In this document: in pieces, positions 8,257 through 16,180 of the stretch
Layout: every line of letters begins with the position of its first letter
How positions within the stretch are numbered: the first letter of the stretch is position 1
From: Elusimicrobiota bacterium
GTDB taxonomy: Bacteria > Elusimicrobiota > Elusimicrobia > UBA1565 > UBA9628
Direction of reading: 5' to 3'
NCBI GenBank assembly: GCA_027406905.1
Contig: DAHZHT010000001.1
Span: 248,001 to 312,000 of the forward strand
Length of the DNA: 64,000 bases
The notes under the pieces: model-generated
Database searches by the model: none
Told to the model about the DNA's origin: nothing
Seen by the model: the letters and a program-made list of their open reading frames with translations, nothing else
Position numbers and translations under genes: made by a program

Positions 8257-9122
8257 AAGGAATTATATTAGCCGGCGGCAGCGGAACGCGGCTTTATCCC
8301 CTGACCAAGGCGATTTCAAAACAGCTTTTGCCCATTTATGATAAACCGACGATTTATTATCCGCTCTCGGTTTTAATGCTGGCCGGAATCCGGGAGATTC
8401 TGATTATCAGTACTCCGCGAGACCTGCCCTTGATTCAAAATCTCTTGGGAGACGGAAAGGCCTGGGGGCTTAGATTTTCCTACGCGGAACAACCGGCTCC
8501 CAAAGGAATCGCCCAGGCGTTCATTATTGGCAAGGATTTTATCGGAAAATCTCCCGTTTGCCTGATTTTGGGGGATAATATTTTCTACGGCCATGAACTG
8601 GCCCCCACTCTTGAAAAAGCGGCTACGCTCAAACAGGGAGGGCTCGTCATGGCTTATCAGGTGCTTGACCCTCAAAGATACGGCGTTGTCGAATTCGACA
8701 AGAAGGGGAGGGCCAAAAGCCTGGAAGAAAAGCCGAAACATCCAAAATCTAATTGGGCGGTGACCGGAATTTATTTTTACGATTCAGAGGTCGTTAAGAT
8801 TGCGGAAAAACTCAAACCCTCTTCGCGGGGCGAGCTTGAAATTACCGATGTCAATTCCGCCTATTTGTCGCGCGGAGGTTTGCGCGTTCATCTGTTGGGT
8901 CGCGGCACGGCGTGGTTAGACACCGGAACGCCGGATTCTCTTTTGTCTTCGGCGCAGTTTGTCCAGACTCTTGAACAAAGACAAGGGCTTAAAGTGGCTT
9001 GTGTCGAAGAAATCGCTTTTAAAAAAGGGTTTATCAAACGCAAACAGCTGGAACATTTAGCGAAGCTTTATTCAAAAAATGATTACGGGGCCTACCTTCT
9101 GCGGGTTTTGGAAATGTTTTAA
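8253..9122 (+). CDS. rmlA: Glucose-1-phosphate thymidylyltransferase
   Basis: Makes dTDP-glucose, the first step to dTDP-rhamnose and other dTDP-sugars. The 289-residue protein begins [18 protein letters not shown], the nucleotide-binding signature, followed by [27 protein letters not shown] and [20 protein letters not shown]. The ATG at 8253 is chosen because GAGAGGAG lies just upstream, the length then matches the family and the N-terminus is canonical; the frame is open further upstream but that part is inside the ligase gene. The other dTDP-sugar enzymes (rmlB, C, D) are not in the window. Its last 89 bases overlap the convergent wecB. Confidence 0.95.
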   Translation: MKGIILAGGSGTRLYPLTKAISKQLLPIYDKPTIYYPLSVLMLAGIREILIISTPRDLPLIQNLLGDGKAWGLRFSYAEQPAPKGIAQAFIIGKDFIGKSPVCLILGDNIFYGHELAPTLEKAATLKQGGLVMAYQVLDPQRYGVVEFDKKGRAKSLEEKPKHPKSNWAVTGIYFYDSEVVKIAEKLKPSSRGELEITDVNSAYLSRGGLRVHLLGRGTAWLDTGTPDSLLSSAQFVQTLEQRQGLKVACVEEIAFKKGFIKRKQLEHLAKLYSKNDYGAYLLRVLEMF

Positions 9123-10230
9123 GCTCAGACAATACCCGCGCGATTTGAGAAGCGGCGTTTCCGTTTCCATAAATCATTCGCGGGCGGGCCATTCGCTCAT
9201 AAAGACAAGAATTTCTAATCAAGTCCTTGGCGTAAAGCTCGATAGCTTTGGCTGTCGGGGCAAGAACGGCGGCTTCCTGAACAATTCCTTCCGGCCTTTC
9301 AGTTAAACAGCGCGCCAGAATCAGCGGTTTTCCCAAGACCGGAGCTTCTTCCTGGATGCCGCCGGAATCGGTGATGATTAAATGCGCTCGCTTAATCAGA
9401 TAAACGCAAGACGGGTAATCTAACGGCGGGGTCAGGAAGATATGAGGCGCGTTTTTTAGTTTTTTTCCCGCCAAGGCGCGGATAGAAGGGCGTGGGTGGA
9501 CGGGGTAGATGATTTCGAGGGGTTCTTCTTTGGCCAGATTTAAAAGGACGTCAAAGATTTTTTCAAGGCGCCTTCCCAAATTTTCTCGGCGGTGAAAAGT
9601 CGCGAAAACAATTTTCCTGGAGGAATCTAAAAAGTTCCACTTCCGATTAAGCTTTGACTTCAAATGGTGGTTCTTTTCCAGGAGACTCAGAGTTTGAGTT
9701 AAAGAGTCGATGCCGGTGTTTCCAGTGACGAAAATTCGGGACGAATCAACTCCTTCCCGAGTGAGGTTCTCCGCCGATAACGGCAGAGGGGCAAAATGGA
9801 TTTGCGCAAGAGAATCGATGATCCTGCGATTTTTTTCTTCAGGGAACGGAGAATTGGGGTTGGGGCTTCTGAGTCCCGCTTCGATATGGGCCACAGGAAT
9901 CTGCGCGCGCCAAGAGCCTAAAGCCGCTCCTAGCGCTGTGCTGGTGTCTCCCTGGACAAGCGTCCAATTTGGTTTCCATGACCTCAAAATTTCCTCAACT
10001 CGCCTTGAAACTAAGGACGCGATTTTTTGAGGAGATAAGTTTTGATTGTTCAATTTAAGATCATAATCCGGCGTAATCTTGAAAAAATTGAGAAAGTCTA
10101 TTGCCAGGTCCTTGTGTTGGGAACTTAAACAAACCTTGGTTTCAATAGGGGGATAACTTTTGAGCGCGTTAAGAACTGGCGCGGTTTTGACGATTTCAGG
10201 CCGCGTTCCCAAAACAACGAGAATTCTCAT
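9034..10230 (-). CDS. wecB: UDP-N-acetylglucosamine 2-epimerase (non-hydrolysing)
   Basis: Interconverts UDP-GlcNAc and UDP-ManNAc for surface polysaccharides. The 398 residues include [19 protein letters not shown] at the N-terminus, [43 protein letters not shown] and [16 protein letters not shown]. The family core ends about at [17 protein letters not shown]; the last 25 or so residues have no obvious counterpart and are encoded antisense to the conserved end of rmlA. The start overlaps the thiolase gene by four bases. Confidence 0.93.
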   Translation of the reverse strand: MRILVVLGTRPEIVKTAPVLNALKSYPPIETKVCLSSQHKDLAIDFLNFFKITPDYDLKLNNQNLSPQKIASLVSRRVEEILRSWKPNWTLVQGDTSTALGAALGSWRAQIPVAHIEAGLRSPNPNSPFPEEKNRRIIDSLAQIHFAPLPLSAENLTREGVDSSRIFVTGNTGIDSLTQTLSLLEKNHHLKSKLNRKWNFLDSSRKIVFATFHRRENLGRRLEKIFDVLLNLAKEEPLEIIYPVHPRPSIRALAGKKLKNAPHIFLTPPLDYPSCVYLIKRAHLIITDSGGIQEEAPVLGKPLILARCLTERPEGIVQEAAVLAPTAKAIELYAKDLIRNSCLYERMARPRMIYGNGNAASQIARVLSELKTFPKPAEGRPRNHFLNKASLNVPAVCV

Positions 10231-11447
10231 GCAAAGGCGGGGTCATCGGTGCGCTCCCACAAGGTCGCTAGTCCTTGGCCGACGCCGACGCAGAGAGCGG
10301 AAACTCCGAGATGAGCTTTTCGTCTTCTCATTTCATGAAGTAGGGTTGTCGCAATTCTCGCGCCACTGCAGCCCAATGGATGCCCGAGGGCGATAGCCCC
10401 GCCATTGACGTTGAGCTTTTCCAGCGGAATCTTAAGCTCTCGTTGACAGGCGAGGGTTTGGGCGGCAAAGGCTTCGTTGATTTCGAAAAGGTCAATGTCG
10501 GAAATTTTTAGGTTTGCGCGTTTAAGAAGTTTTTCGATGGCCGCTATGGGGGCAATTCCCATGTAGGAAGGGTCCACTCCGACAGCGCTTGAGGCTCGCC
10601 AATAGGCGAGGATTTTTAGATTGCGTTCCCGCGCCAAGGCCGCGTTCATCATCAGCAGAGCCGACGCCCCGTCATTGAGGCTGGAACTATTGCCCGCAGT
10701 GACGCTGCCGCTAGCGCGGAAAGCGGGTTTAAGAGAACTTAATTTTTCTAAATTAGTGTCGGCTCTGGGGCCTTCATCTTTTGAAATCGTAGTTGATTTT
10801 TTCTTGACCCAGGTCGTAATCGGGATGATTTCTTCCTTGAAAACCGATTCCGAGGCCGCGACCGCCCTTTGGTGGCTCAGGAGCGCGAATTCATCTTGGT
10901 CCTTGCGCGCGATTTGATGTTTTTCCGCCACGTTTTCCGCCGTCTCTCCCATGCTGTAGAGGGGAAACATCTCTTTCATTTTGGGATTGGGAAACCTCCA
11001 GCCCAATGAGGTGTCATATGCGGTCAAATTTCCGAAGGGATAGGCCGCTTCGGCTTTTGGAAGCGCCCAGGGAGCGCGGCTCATGCTTTCGACTCCGCCT
11101 GCGATATAGATCAAACCCTCGTTGGACATAATGGCGCGAGCCGCGCAATTGATGGCTTCTAATCCCGAGGCGCACAGGCGATTGACGGTGCATCCTGGAA
11201 CGCTTTGGGGAAGTCCGGCCAGCAAAAGCGCCATTCTCGCGACATTGCGATTATCTTCTCCGGCCTGATTGGCGCAACCAAAATAGACATCCTCGATTTC
11301 TTTGGAAGAAATCTCGGGAATTTTTTGAAGAAGGCTTTTAATCGCCTCGGAGGCGAGATCATCGGGCCGGACGGAGGCCAAAACCCCCCCGATTTTTCCA
11401 ATCGGCGTTCTTAAGGCTTTAACGACGACCACTTCTGATGGATTCAT
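10227..11447 (-). CDS. Thiolase (acetyl-CoA acyltransferase family)
   Basis: A 406-residue thiolase. The acyl-accepting cysteine is in [12 protein letters not shown] (about residue 90), the C-terminal motifs are [17 protein letters not shown] and [12 protein letters not shown], giving a full Cys/His/Cys catalytic set. The run [20 protein letters not shown] recalls beta-ketoadipyl-CoA or 3-ketoacyl-CoA thiolases more than biosynthetic acetoacetyl-CoA thiolases; the exact chain length is unknown. It overlaps both wecB and the glycosyltransferase gene by four bases, so it is translated within a polysaccharide operon, which is an odd place. Possible partners for beta-oxidation lie at 61.7-63.4 kb. 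Confidence 0.9.
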   Translation of the reverse strand: MNPSEVVVVKALRTPIGKIGGVLASVRPDDLASEAIKSLLQKIPEISSKEIEDVYFGCANQAGEDNRNVARMALLLAGLPQSVPGCTVNRLCASGLEAINCAARAIMSNEGLIYIAGGVESMSRAPWALPKAEAAYPFGNLTAYDTSLGWRFPNPKMKEMFPLYSMGETAENVAEKHQIARKDQDEFALLSHQRAVAASESVFKEEIIPITTWVKKKSTTISKDEGPRADTNLEKLSSLKPAFRASGSVTAGNSSSLNDGASALLMMNAALARERNLKILAYWRASSAVGVDPSYMGIAPIAAIEKLLKRANLKISDIDLFEINEAFAAQTLACQRELKIPLEKLNVNGGAIALGHPLGCSGARIATTLLHEMRRRKAHLGVSALCVGVGQGLATLWERTDDPAFA

Positions 11448-12823
11448 ATCGAAATCTCCGATTTTTCTTCGTTTCTTTTGGACTCCGCGATTTCTCCAAG
11501 CGCCAGATCGACGATTTTTTTTGCGGCGTTTTCAAAGCGCATTTTAGAGGCCGCCTGTTGGGAATGCGTTCTCATTTTTTTAAGTCCTTCTTTGTCGGCA
11601 AGAAGAGCTTCCAAATGAAAGGCGATAGAGGCTTGGGGCGTGTAAGAGCCTTGGTAAGGCGCGATTCTTCCAAATTCCGGAGAGATTAAGTCCTTGGCGC
11701 CGTAATGGTCTCCGGCTAAAATCGGGCATCCGCCAGCCATCGCCTCGACAATGGTTAGCCCATAACTTTCATGGATTGAGGGCGAGATAAATAAATCCGA
11801 GATTTCAAAAAAAGCTTTTTTCCGGGGCGGAGACAAATATCCCGGGAAAAAAACTCGCGCGAGTTTGAGCTTTTGCGCCAAGCGGGAAATTTTTTCGGCA
11901 TAAGAACGGCCTTGCATAAAGGCCGGTTCTCCACAAATAAAAAGGCGAATTTGCCCCGCGATATCGGGGCGTTTTTTCTCGAGAATTTGAACGGCTTTAA
12001 TCAAAATGTCCAAACCTTTTTCGGGAGAAATCCGGCTGACGGTCAAAAGGACATGGTTGCTTTTTGACAATTGGTATTTTTCGGATATCTTTTTAACTTC
12101 TTCTTGCGCTAAGCGGGGTTCGATGGTTTCCGACCAGGTTCCCCAGGGAAGAACCACCCCCTTGTCGGACAATTCTTGGGCCGGCATAAGATTGGGATAG
12201 AGAGAGGCGAGTTTTTCTTTCATGGCTTGAGAGGGGAAGATAAGTCGCCTTGAACCCATTACGATTTCTCGCTCTTTCTCGAAAACGAGTTTGAGAATGT
12301 CTGGAACAAAACGCCGCGCTTGCAAGGCCCTGAGTTTCTCGTAAGCGGAGGTGATCCAATGTCCCGGGATTATTTCTTTTAGATAGAGGCGGTTAACATA
12401 ATCGACGACGTCAACGTGCCAAAGAGACAGAATTGGATATCCGCGCCGGGACAATGCCGCGATATCGGGAGATTCAGATATATCATTGACGAGGATGCAG
12501 GTATTTTGAGGGGTAAATTCGCAATTCCTGTCGAGTATCCAGTTCGTGCTCTTTTTCTCAAACCAGCGGGAAAAACGCGCGTAGCGAAATTCGGATAAAA
12601 GAGAAATATGCTCTCCGGGAAAAAGCGGAGGCCTGAGCGCGGCATATGAAACCTGCGCGCTCGGGGGCTCGGGGCCGGAGCCTAGGCAAACAAAGTCAAA
12701 GTCCTGATTGGGGATTCCGAGGATTTGAGAAAGGTGAACCCCGACCATGGCGCCGCCGCCTAAGGGGGTTTTATCCATTGGATATCCCAAATGCGCGGCC
12801 ACGAAGACGATTTTGTTTCTCAT
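11444..12823 (-). CDS. Glycosyltransferase family 4
   Basis: GT-B fold transferase of 459 residues. The N-terminal domain has a glycine-rich acceptor-side loop (TPLGGGAMVGVHL, about 19-31) and the C-terminal domain carries the nucleotide-sugar signature: VSRISPEKGLDILIKA, FFPGYLSPPRKKAFF, and ESYGLTIVEAMAGGCPILA, including the E-x7-E motif. Substrate unknown; context suggests O-polysaccharide or exopolysaccharide assembly. First gene of the minus-strand set GT4-thiolase-wecB, each overlapping by four bases. No Shine-Dalgarno sequence is present; TACAAT (minus strand, 12838-12833) lies nine bases before the ATG. Confidence 0.88.
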   Translation of the reverse strand: MRNKIVFVAAHLGYPMDKTPLGGGAMVGVHLSQILGIPNQDFDFVCLGSGPEPPSAQVSYAALRPPLFPGEHISLLSEFRYARFSRWFEKKSTNWILDRNCEFTPQNTCILVNDISESPDIAALSRRGYPILSLWHVDVVDYVNRLYLKEIIPGHWITSAYEKLRALQARRFVPDILKLVFEKEREIVMGSRRLIFPSQAMKEKLASLYPNLMPAQELSDKGVVLPWGTWSETIEPRLAQEEVKKISEKYQLSKSNHVLLTVSRISPEKGLDILIKAVQILEKKRPDIAGQIRLFICGEPAFMQGRSYAEKISRLAQKLKLARVFFPGYLSPPRKKAFFEISDLFISPSIHESYGLTIVEAMAGGCPILAGDHYGAKDLISPEFGRIAPYQGSYTPQASIAFHLEALLADKEGLKKMRTHSQQAASKMRFENAAKKIVDLALGEIAESKRNEEKSEISI

Positions 12824-12842
12824 CTAGGGATGATTGTATCAT
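12813..12842 (+). promoter_or_regulatory. Promoter of nadD-yqeK, overlapping a divergent -10
   Basis: TTGTTT at 12813-12818 and TATCAT at 12837-12842 are 18 bases apart; the ATG follows after seven bases without a ribosome binding site. On the other strand TACAAT (12838-12833) faces the glycosyltransferase gene, so the two -10 boxes share bases. Confidence 0.5.
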
Positions 12843-12849
12843 TTGAGAT

Positions 12850-13962
12850 ATGAGCGCAAAAATTCTCGTCTTCGGGGGGAGTTTCGATCCGCCGCATAAA
12901 GGCCATCAAGCGCTTCTTAAAGCGGCTGAGGAAAAAATTCATCCTGATAGAGTGCTCGTAATTCCGGCCTACCGTTCTCCCTGGAAAAAAGACTCCTCGG
13001 TTTTGCCGGAAGAGCGCCTTCAAATGGCGAAACGCGCTTTTCCGGAGGCGGAAATAAGCCAAATAGAAATGCGCGCGCGCAGGCGGGTCTATGCCGTCGA
13101 AACCCTAAAGCGGCTAAAAAAAGAAAATCCTGATTGCGAGATTCACTTTGTGATTGGTTCGGATTTAGCCGCACGTTTTGATGAGTGGAAAAGCCCATTG
13201 GAATTGCGAAAACTGGCCTGCTGGTGGACGGCCTTCCGGCCTCCTAAAAATGGCAAAATTCCCTCTTTTTTTAACTCGCTTTCCCGCGCGATGCCGGATA
13301 TTTCTTCGACCAATTTAAGAACTGATTTGTTGATGGGAGACGAGGTTTCCGGTAAAATGGATTCCCGTGTTCTTGAGTGGATTTATAAGCGAGGTCTTTA
13401 CGGGGTGTCCAATCTTCCGAGACTTAAGAAAATCTTAAAACCCGAGCGCTTGTTTCACTCTATTTCAGTCGCAAGGCTTTCTCGCAAGTTGTCTTCCGTC
13501 TGGGGGGTAGATCCTTTTGAGGCGGCTTTGGCCGGGCTTTTGCATGACACAGGCAGAAGTATTCCGATTTCAGGGATGAAACCCTATTGCCAAAAACGTC
13601 GTCTGAGAATTCCTCTTTTGCGGGAGATTTCCGCTTATCAGCCGATTCTCCTTCACGCTTATATCAGCGAGGATATTTCTCGGCGAATGTTCGGAATTAA
13701 AAATGCGGATATTCTCAAAGCGATTCGGCATCACACCTTAGGCGCCTTGGCGATGGGAAAATTGGAGCGCTTGATTTATGTTTGCGATACTTGTTCTGAA
13801 GACCGGAATTATTCCGAGGCCGCTGAACTTCGCGAACTGGCGGCGCGAGATCCTCAAGAGGCTTTTTTAGAATGTCTCAATGGAAAAATCCGGCATGCCT
13901 TGTCCTTGCGCGGTTGGATTCACCCTCTTCCTATCCAAGTATGGAATTCCCTTATTCTTTAG
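12850..13962 (+). CDS. nadD: Nicotinate-nucleotide adenylyltransferase fused to YqeK-type HD hydrolase
   Basis: Two enzymes in one 370-residue chain. Residues 1 to about 185 are NadD, which adenylates nicotinate mononucleotide for NAD synthesis: GGSFDPPHKGHQALL with the HxGH motif, VIPAYRSPWK, VIGSDLAARFDEW and the SSTNLR motif. Residues about 195-350 are an HD domain of the YqeK (diadenosine tetraphosphatase) type: FHSISVARLS, LLHDTGRS, HAYISEDISRRMFGI and IRHHTLGA. In Gram-positive bacteria nadD and yqeK are usually adjacent separate genes. The next genes (LytR_C, rsfS) match that same neighbourhood. Confidence 0.92.
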   Translation: MSAKILVFGGSFDPPHKGHQALLKAAEEKIHPDRVLVIPAYRSPWKKDSSVLPEERLQMAKRAFPEAEISQIEMRARRRVYAVETLKRLKKENPDCEIHFVIGSDLAARFDEWKSPLELRKLACWWTAFRPPKNGKIPSFFNSLSRAMPDISSTNLRTDLLMGDEVSGKMDSRVLEWIYKRGLYGVSNLPRLKKILKPERLFHSISVARLSRKLSSVWGVDPFEAALAGLLHDTGRSIPISGMKPYCQKRRLRIPLLREISAYQPILLHAYISEDISRRMFGIKNADILKAIRHHTLGALAMGKLERLIYVCDTCSEDRNYSEAAELRELAARDPQEAFLECLNGKIRHALSLRGWIHPLPIQVWNSLIL

Positions 13963-14723
13963 TTCAAACCGAGCGCTGGCTGGCCGGGGTCGCCGTTTGT
14001 GTTTTATTCTTGTCTGGCCTCATCGAATTTTTTTCCCCTTTTCCTCAAACCTTGCGCTCTGGGAGGCCTTGGGTCATTGAGAATAAAAATGGTTTTATCG
14101 TTGTTCATGCGGGTTCTCAAGAGGAGAAAATTTCCGCGCATGGTCCCCAAAGGCGGGAGATAGAAGAGATTTTTAGGGGCTTGGGAGTTGAGGTTCACGA
14201 TTGGAGGGTTTCTTCCCAATCCTTTTCCGGGGATTTAAACCGTTTTTTATTTTGGATGAAAACCCGGGGCTTAAAATTAGAGCAAGTCGACCGTGTGTCT
14301 CTTTCCGGCAATTCTAAAACCGATCAAGAATTGGCGGCCAAGCTTCTTTATCCGCCCAGAACGGACTCTTCTCTAGCGGTGGTGACGGAGATTATGAACG
14401 CCTCGGAAATTCCCGGGCTCGCCACGCAGGCCGAGAAAGTTCTAAGATTAAACGGCATAGATGTGGTCGGGGTCGGTAATTCCAAGGCGGTTTTTCCCCG
14501 GACCGTGGTCTATGACCGGACGGGAAACCCTCGGGTAGCCTGGCGGGTCTGGCGCGCCTTAGGATGCTTAAACGCGCGCGAAGAGACCTTGGTTGATTCA
14601 AAAGATTTAGTGGATGTCAGCGTATTTTTAGCCGCTGACTGCGGCTTTAGCGTTAGCGGAACTTCGCGAAATTTGAGTTTAAAGCGGATATGGCGGAATA
14701 TTTTTTTGATAAAAGGAGAATAA
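13941..14723 (+). CDS. Membrane-anchored LytR C-terminal domain protein
   Basis: About 260 residues: one N-terminal membrane segment (LAGVAVCVLFLSGLIEFF), a middle region of unknown fold, and a LytR_C domain near 150-240 with VVTEIMNASEIPGLATQAEK, LRLNGIDVVGVGNS and VDVSVFLAADC. LytR_C occurs at the end of LytR-CpsA-Psr wall-teichoic ligases, but the catalytic LCP domain is absent here, so this is not a ligase. The start is uncertain: the ATG at 13941 overlaps nadD by 22 bases, and an ATG at 13872 with AGAGG about ten bases upstream would add 23 residues. A GGAG-type site before pilT follows. Confidence 0.7.
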   Translation: MEFPYSLVQTERWLAGVAVCVLFLSGLIEFFSPFPQTLRSGRPWVIENKNGFIVVHAGSQEEKISAHGPQRREIEEIFRGLGVEVHDWRVSSQSFSGDLNRFLFWMKTRGLKLEQVDRVSLSGNSKTDQELAAKLLYPPRTDSSLAVVTEIMNASEIPGLATQAEKVLRLNGIDVVGVGNSKAVFPRTVVYDRTGNPRVAWRVWRALGCLNAREETLVDSKDLVDVSVFLAADCGFSVSGTSRNLSLKRIWRNIFLIKGE

Positions 14724-14726
14724 GAG

Positions 14727-15803
14727 ATGGAGTTAATTGAAATACTCAAAGCCGTTGTCTCTTCGGGGGCCTCTGACGCCCATCTAGTCATCGGAAAACC
14801 GCCGATAATGCGCTTAAACGGAGAGATAAAGGAAGTTCCCGGTTTTCCCATTCTCAGCGCGGAAGAATCCAAACGACTCGTCTATTCCATTCTCTACGAT
14901 GAACAGCGGGCAAAGTTGGAAGCCAATTGGGAACTGGATTGTTCTTTTAGCGCGACGGGCTTATCGCGCTTTCGCGTAAACGCTTTTGTCCAAAAAAACG
15001 GGGTTGAGGCCGTCATGCGCGTGATTTCTTCTAAAATACCGACGCCCGAGGAGATTAATCTTCCGGAAGCCATCGCGCGCTTTGCGAGCTTGGACCGGGG
15101 TCTTGTGCTCGTCACGGGCCCTACCGGATCCGGGAAATCGACGACCCTGGCGTGTCTTATTGAAATGATTAATCAAAAATCTTCGGTCCATATTTTGACG
15201 GTCGAAGATCCCATTGAGTTTGTCTATGAACCCAAGCAGGCGATTTTTCGCCAGAGGGAAGTGGGGCAAAACACAAAGTCATTCGCCGCCGCCTTAAAAT
15301 CCGCTTTGCGCGAAGACCCGGACGTGATTTTAGTCGGGGAATTGCGCGATCTTGAGACCATTCAATTGGCGGTGACGGTGGCTGAGACCGGGCATCTTTG
15401 TTTCGCGACCCTTCATACCCAGGATTGCGCCTCAACTATTGATAGGATGATCGATGTTTTTCCGCCGCATCAGCAGGCTCAAATTCGGGTTCAGCTTTCA
15501 ACGGTGTTGCGCGGAGTTGTCGCGCAGACCTTGGTGCTTAAAAAAGACAAGCAGGGACGCGCGGCGGCCAGAGAGATCATGGTGGTTAATTCCGCGATTT
15601 CAAATTTAATTCGCGAGGGGAAAACTCATTTAATCTACGGCTCCATTGAAACCGGGGCCAAGGCCGGGATGATTTCGATGGATAAATCCTTGGCGGAATT
15701 GGTTAAAAAGGGAATTGTTTCCATTGAGGCGGCTGTTGAAAAAGCGAGAAATCCCGATTCTTTAAGGCAATTGGCGGGGCTTCCCCCAAAGGCGGCTGAA
15801 TAA
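14727..15803 (+). CDS. pilT: PilT-type pilus retraction ATPase
   Basis: Hexameric ATPase that depolymerises type IV pili at the inner membrane. The 358 residues show the PilT order: an N-terminal DAHLVIGKPPIMRLNG domain, Walker A GPTGSGKSTT (about 130), the Asp box VEDPIEFVYEP, Walker B LREDPDVILVGELRD, the His box ATLHTQD, and the C-terminal AISNLIREGK motif diagnostic for retraction ATPases. GGAG lies before the start. It interrupts the usual nadD-yqeK-LytR-rsfS order, with no other type IV pilus gene in the window, so it may serve the Tad-like apparatus further on or pili encoded elsewhere. Confidence 0.92.
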   Translation: MELIEILKAVVSSGASDAHLVIGKPPIMRLNGEIKEVPGFPILSAEESKRLVYSILYDEQRAKLEANWELDCSFSATGLSRFRVNAFVQKNGVEAVMRVISSKIPTPEEINLPEAIARFASLDRGLVLVTGPTGSGKSTTLACLIEMINQKSSVHILTVEDPIEFVYEPKQAIFRQREVGQNTKSFAAALKSALREDPDVILVGELRDLETIQLAVTVAETGHLCFATLHTQDCASTIDRMIDVFPPHQQAQIRVQLSTVLRGVVAQTLVLKKDKQGRAAAREIMVVNSAISNLIREGKTHLIYGSIETGAKAGMISMDKSLAELVKKGIVSIEAAVEKARNPDSLRQLAGLPPKAAE

Positions 15804-16180
15804 TGACTCAAAAATTAAAAAAATTCGCCGTCTTGGCGGCCCAGGCGGCCTCTGATAAAAAGGGAGAAGATATTCTTCTTTTGCGCCCTGGCAAAAAAAG
15901 CCCTCTGGCTGATTATTGGCTGTTTGTGACCGCGACCTCGCGTCCGCATTTGGAGGCGTTGGAGTGGGAAATCAAAAAAAGTCTTAAAGAGGGTGGCCTT
16001 GATTGTCTCCATCGGGCTAAGCCCGCCTCCGATCATTGGCGGGCGCTGGATTTTGGCGGGCTGATGGTCCATATCATGACTGCGGAAACCCGCTCTTTTT
16101 ACGCCTTGGAAAAACTCTATGCCGATTCTCCGGTGGTCGATTGGGAATTGGAACATTCTCTGGCGTCAAAGGGGGCTTAA
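15803..16180 (+). CDS. rsfS: Ribosomal silencing factor RsfS
   Basis: Binds L14 on the large ribosomal subunit and blocks subunit joining under starvation. The 125 residues follow the family: KKGEDILLLRP, ADYWLFVTATSRPHLEALE, HWRALDFGGLMVHIMTAETR and FYALEKLYADS, ending with the typical acidic WELE tail. Start and stop codons overlap neighbouring genes by one base on each side (TAATG), so pilT-rsfS-argS are coupled. Confidence 0.92.
   Translation: MTQKLKKFAVLAAQAASDKKGEDILLLRPGKKSPLADYWLFVTATSRPHLEALEWEIKKSLKEGGLDCLHRAKPASDHWRALDFGGLMVHIMTAETRSFYALEKLYADSPVVDWELEHSLASKGA

Noticed and set aside
16036-16179. Longer argS start
   Set aside because: It lies wholly inside rsfS in another frame, and the family N-terminus begins at 16180.
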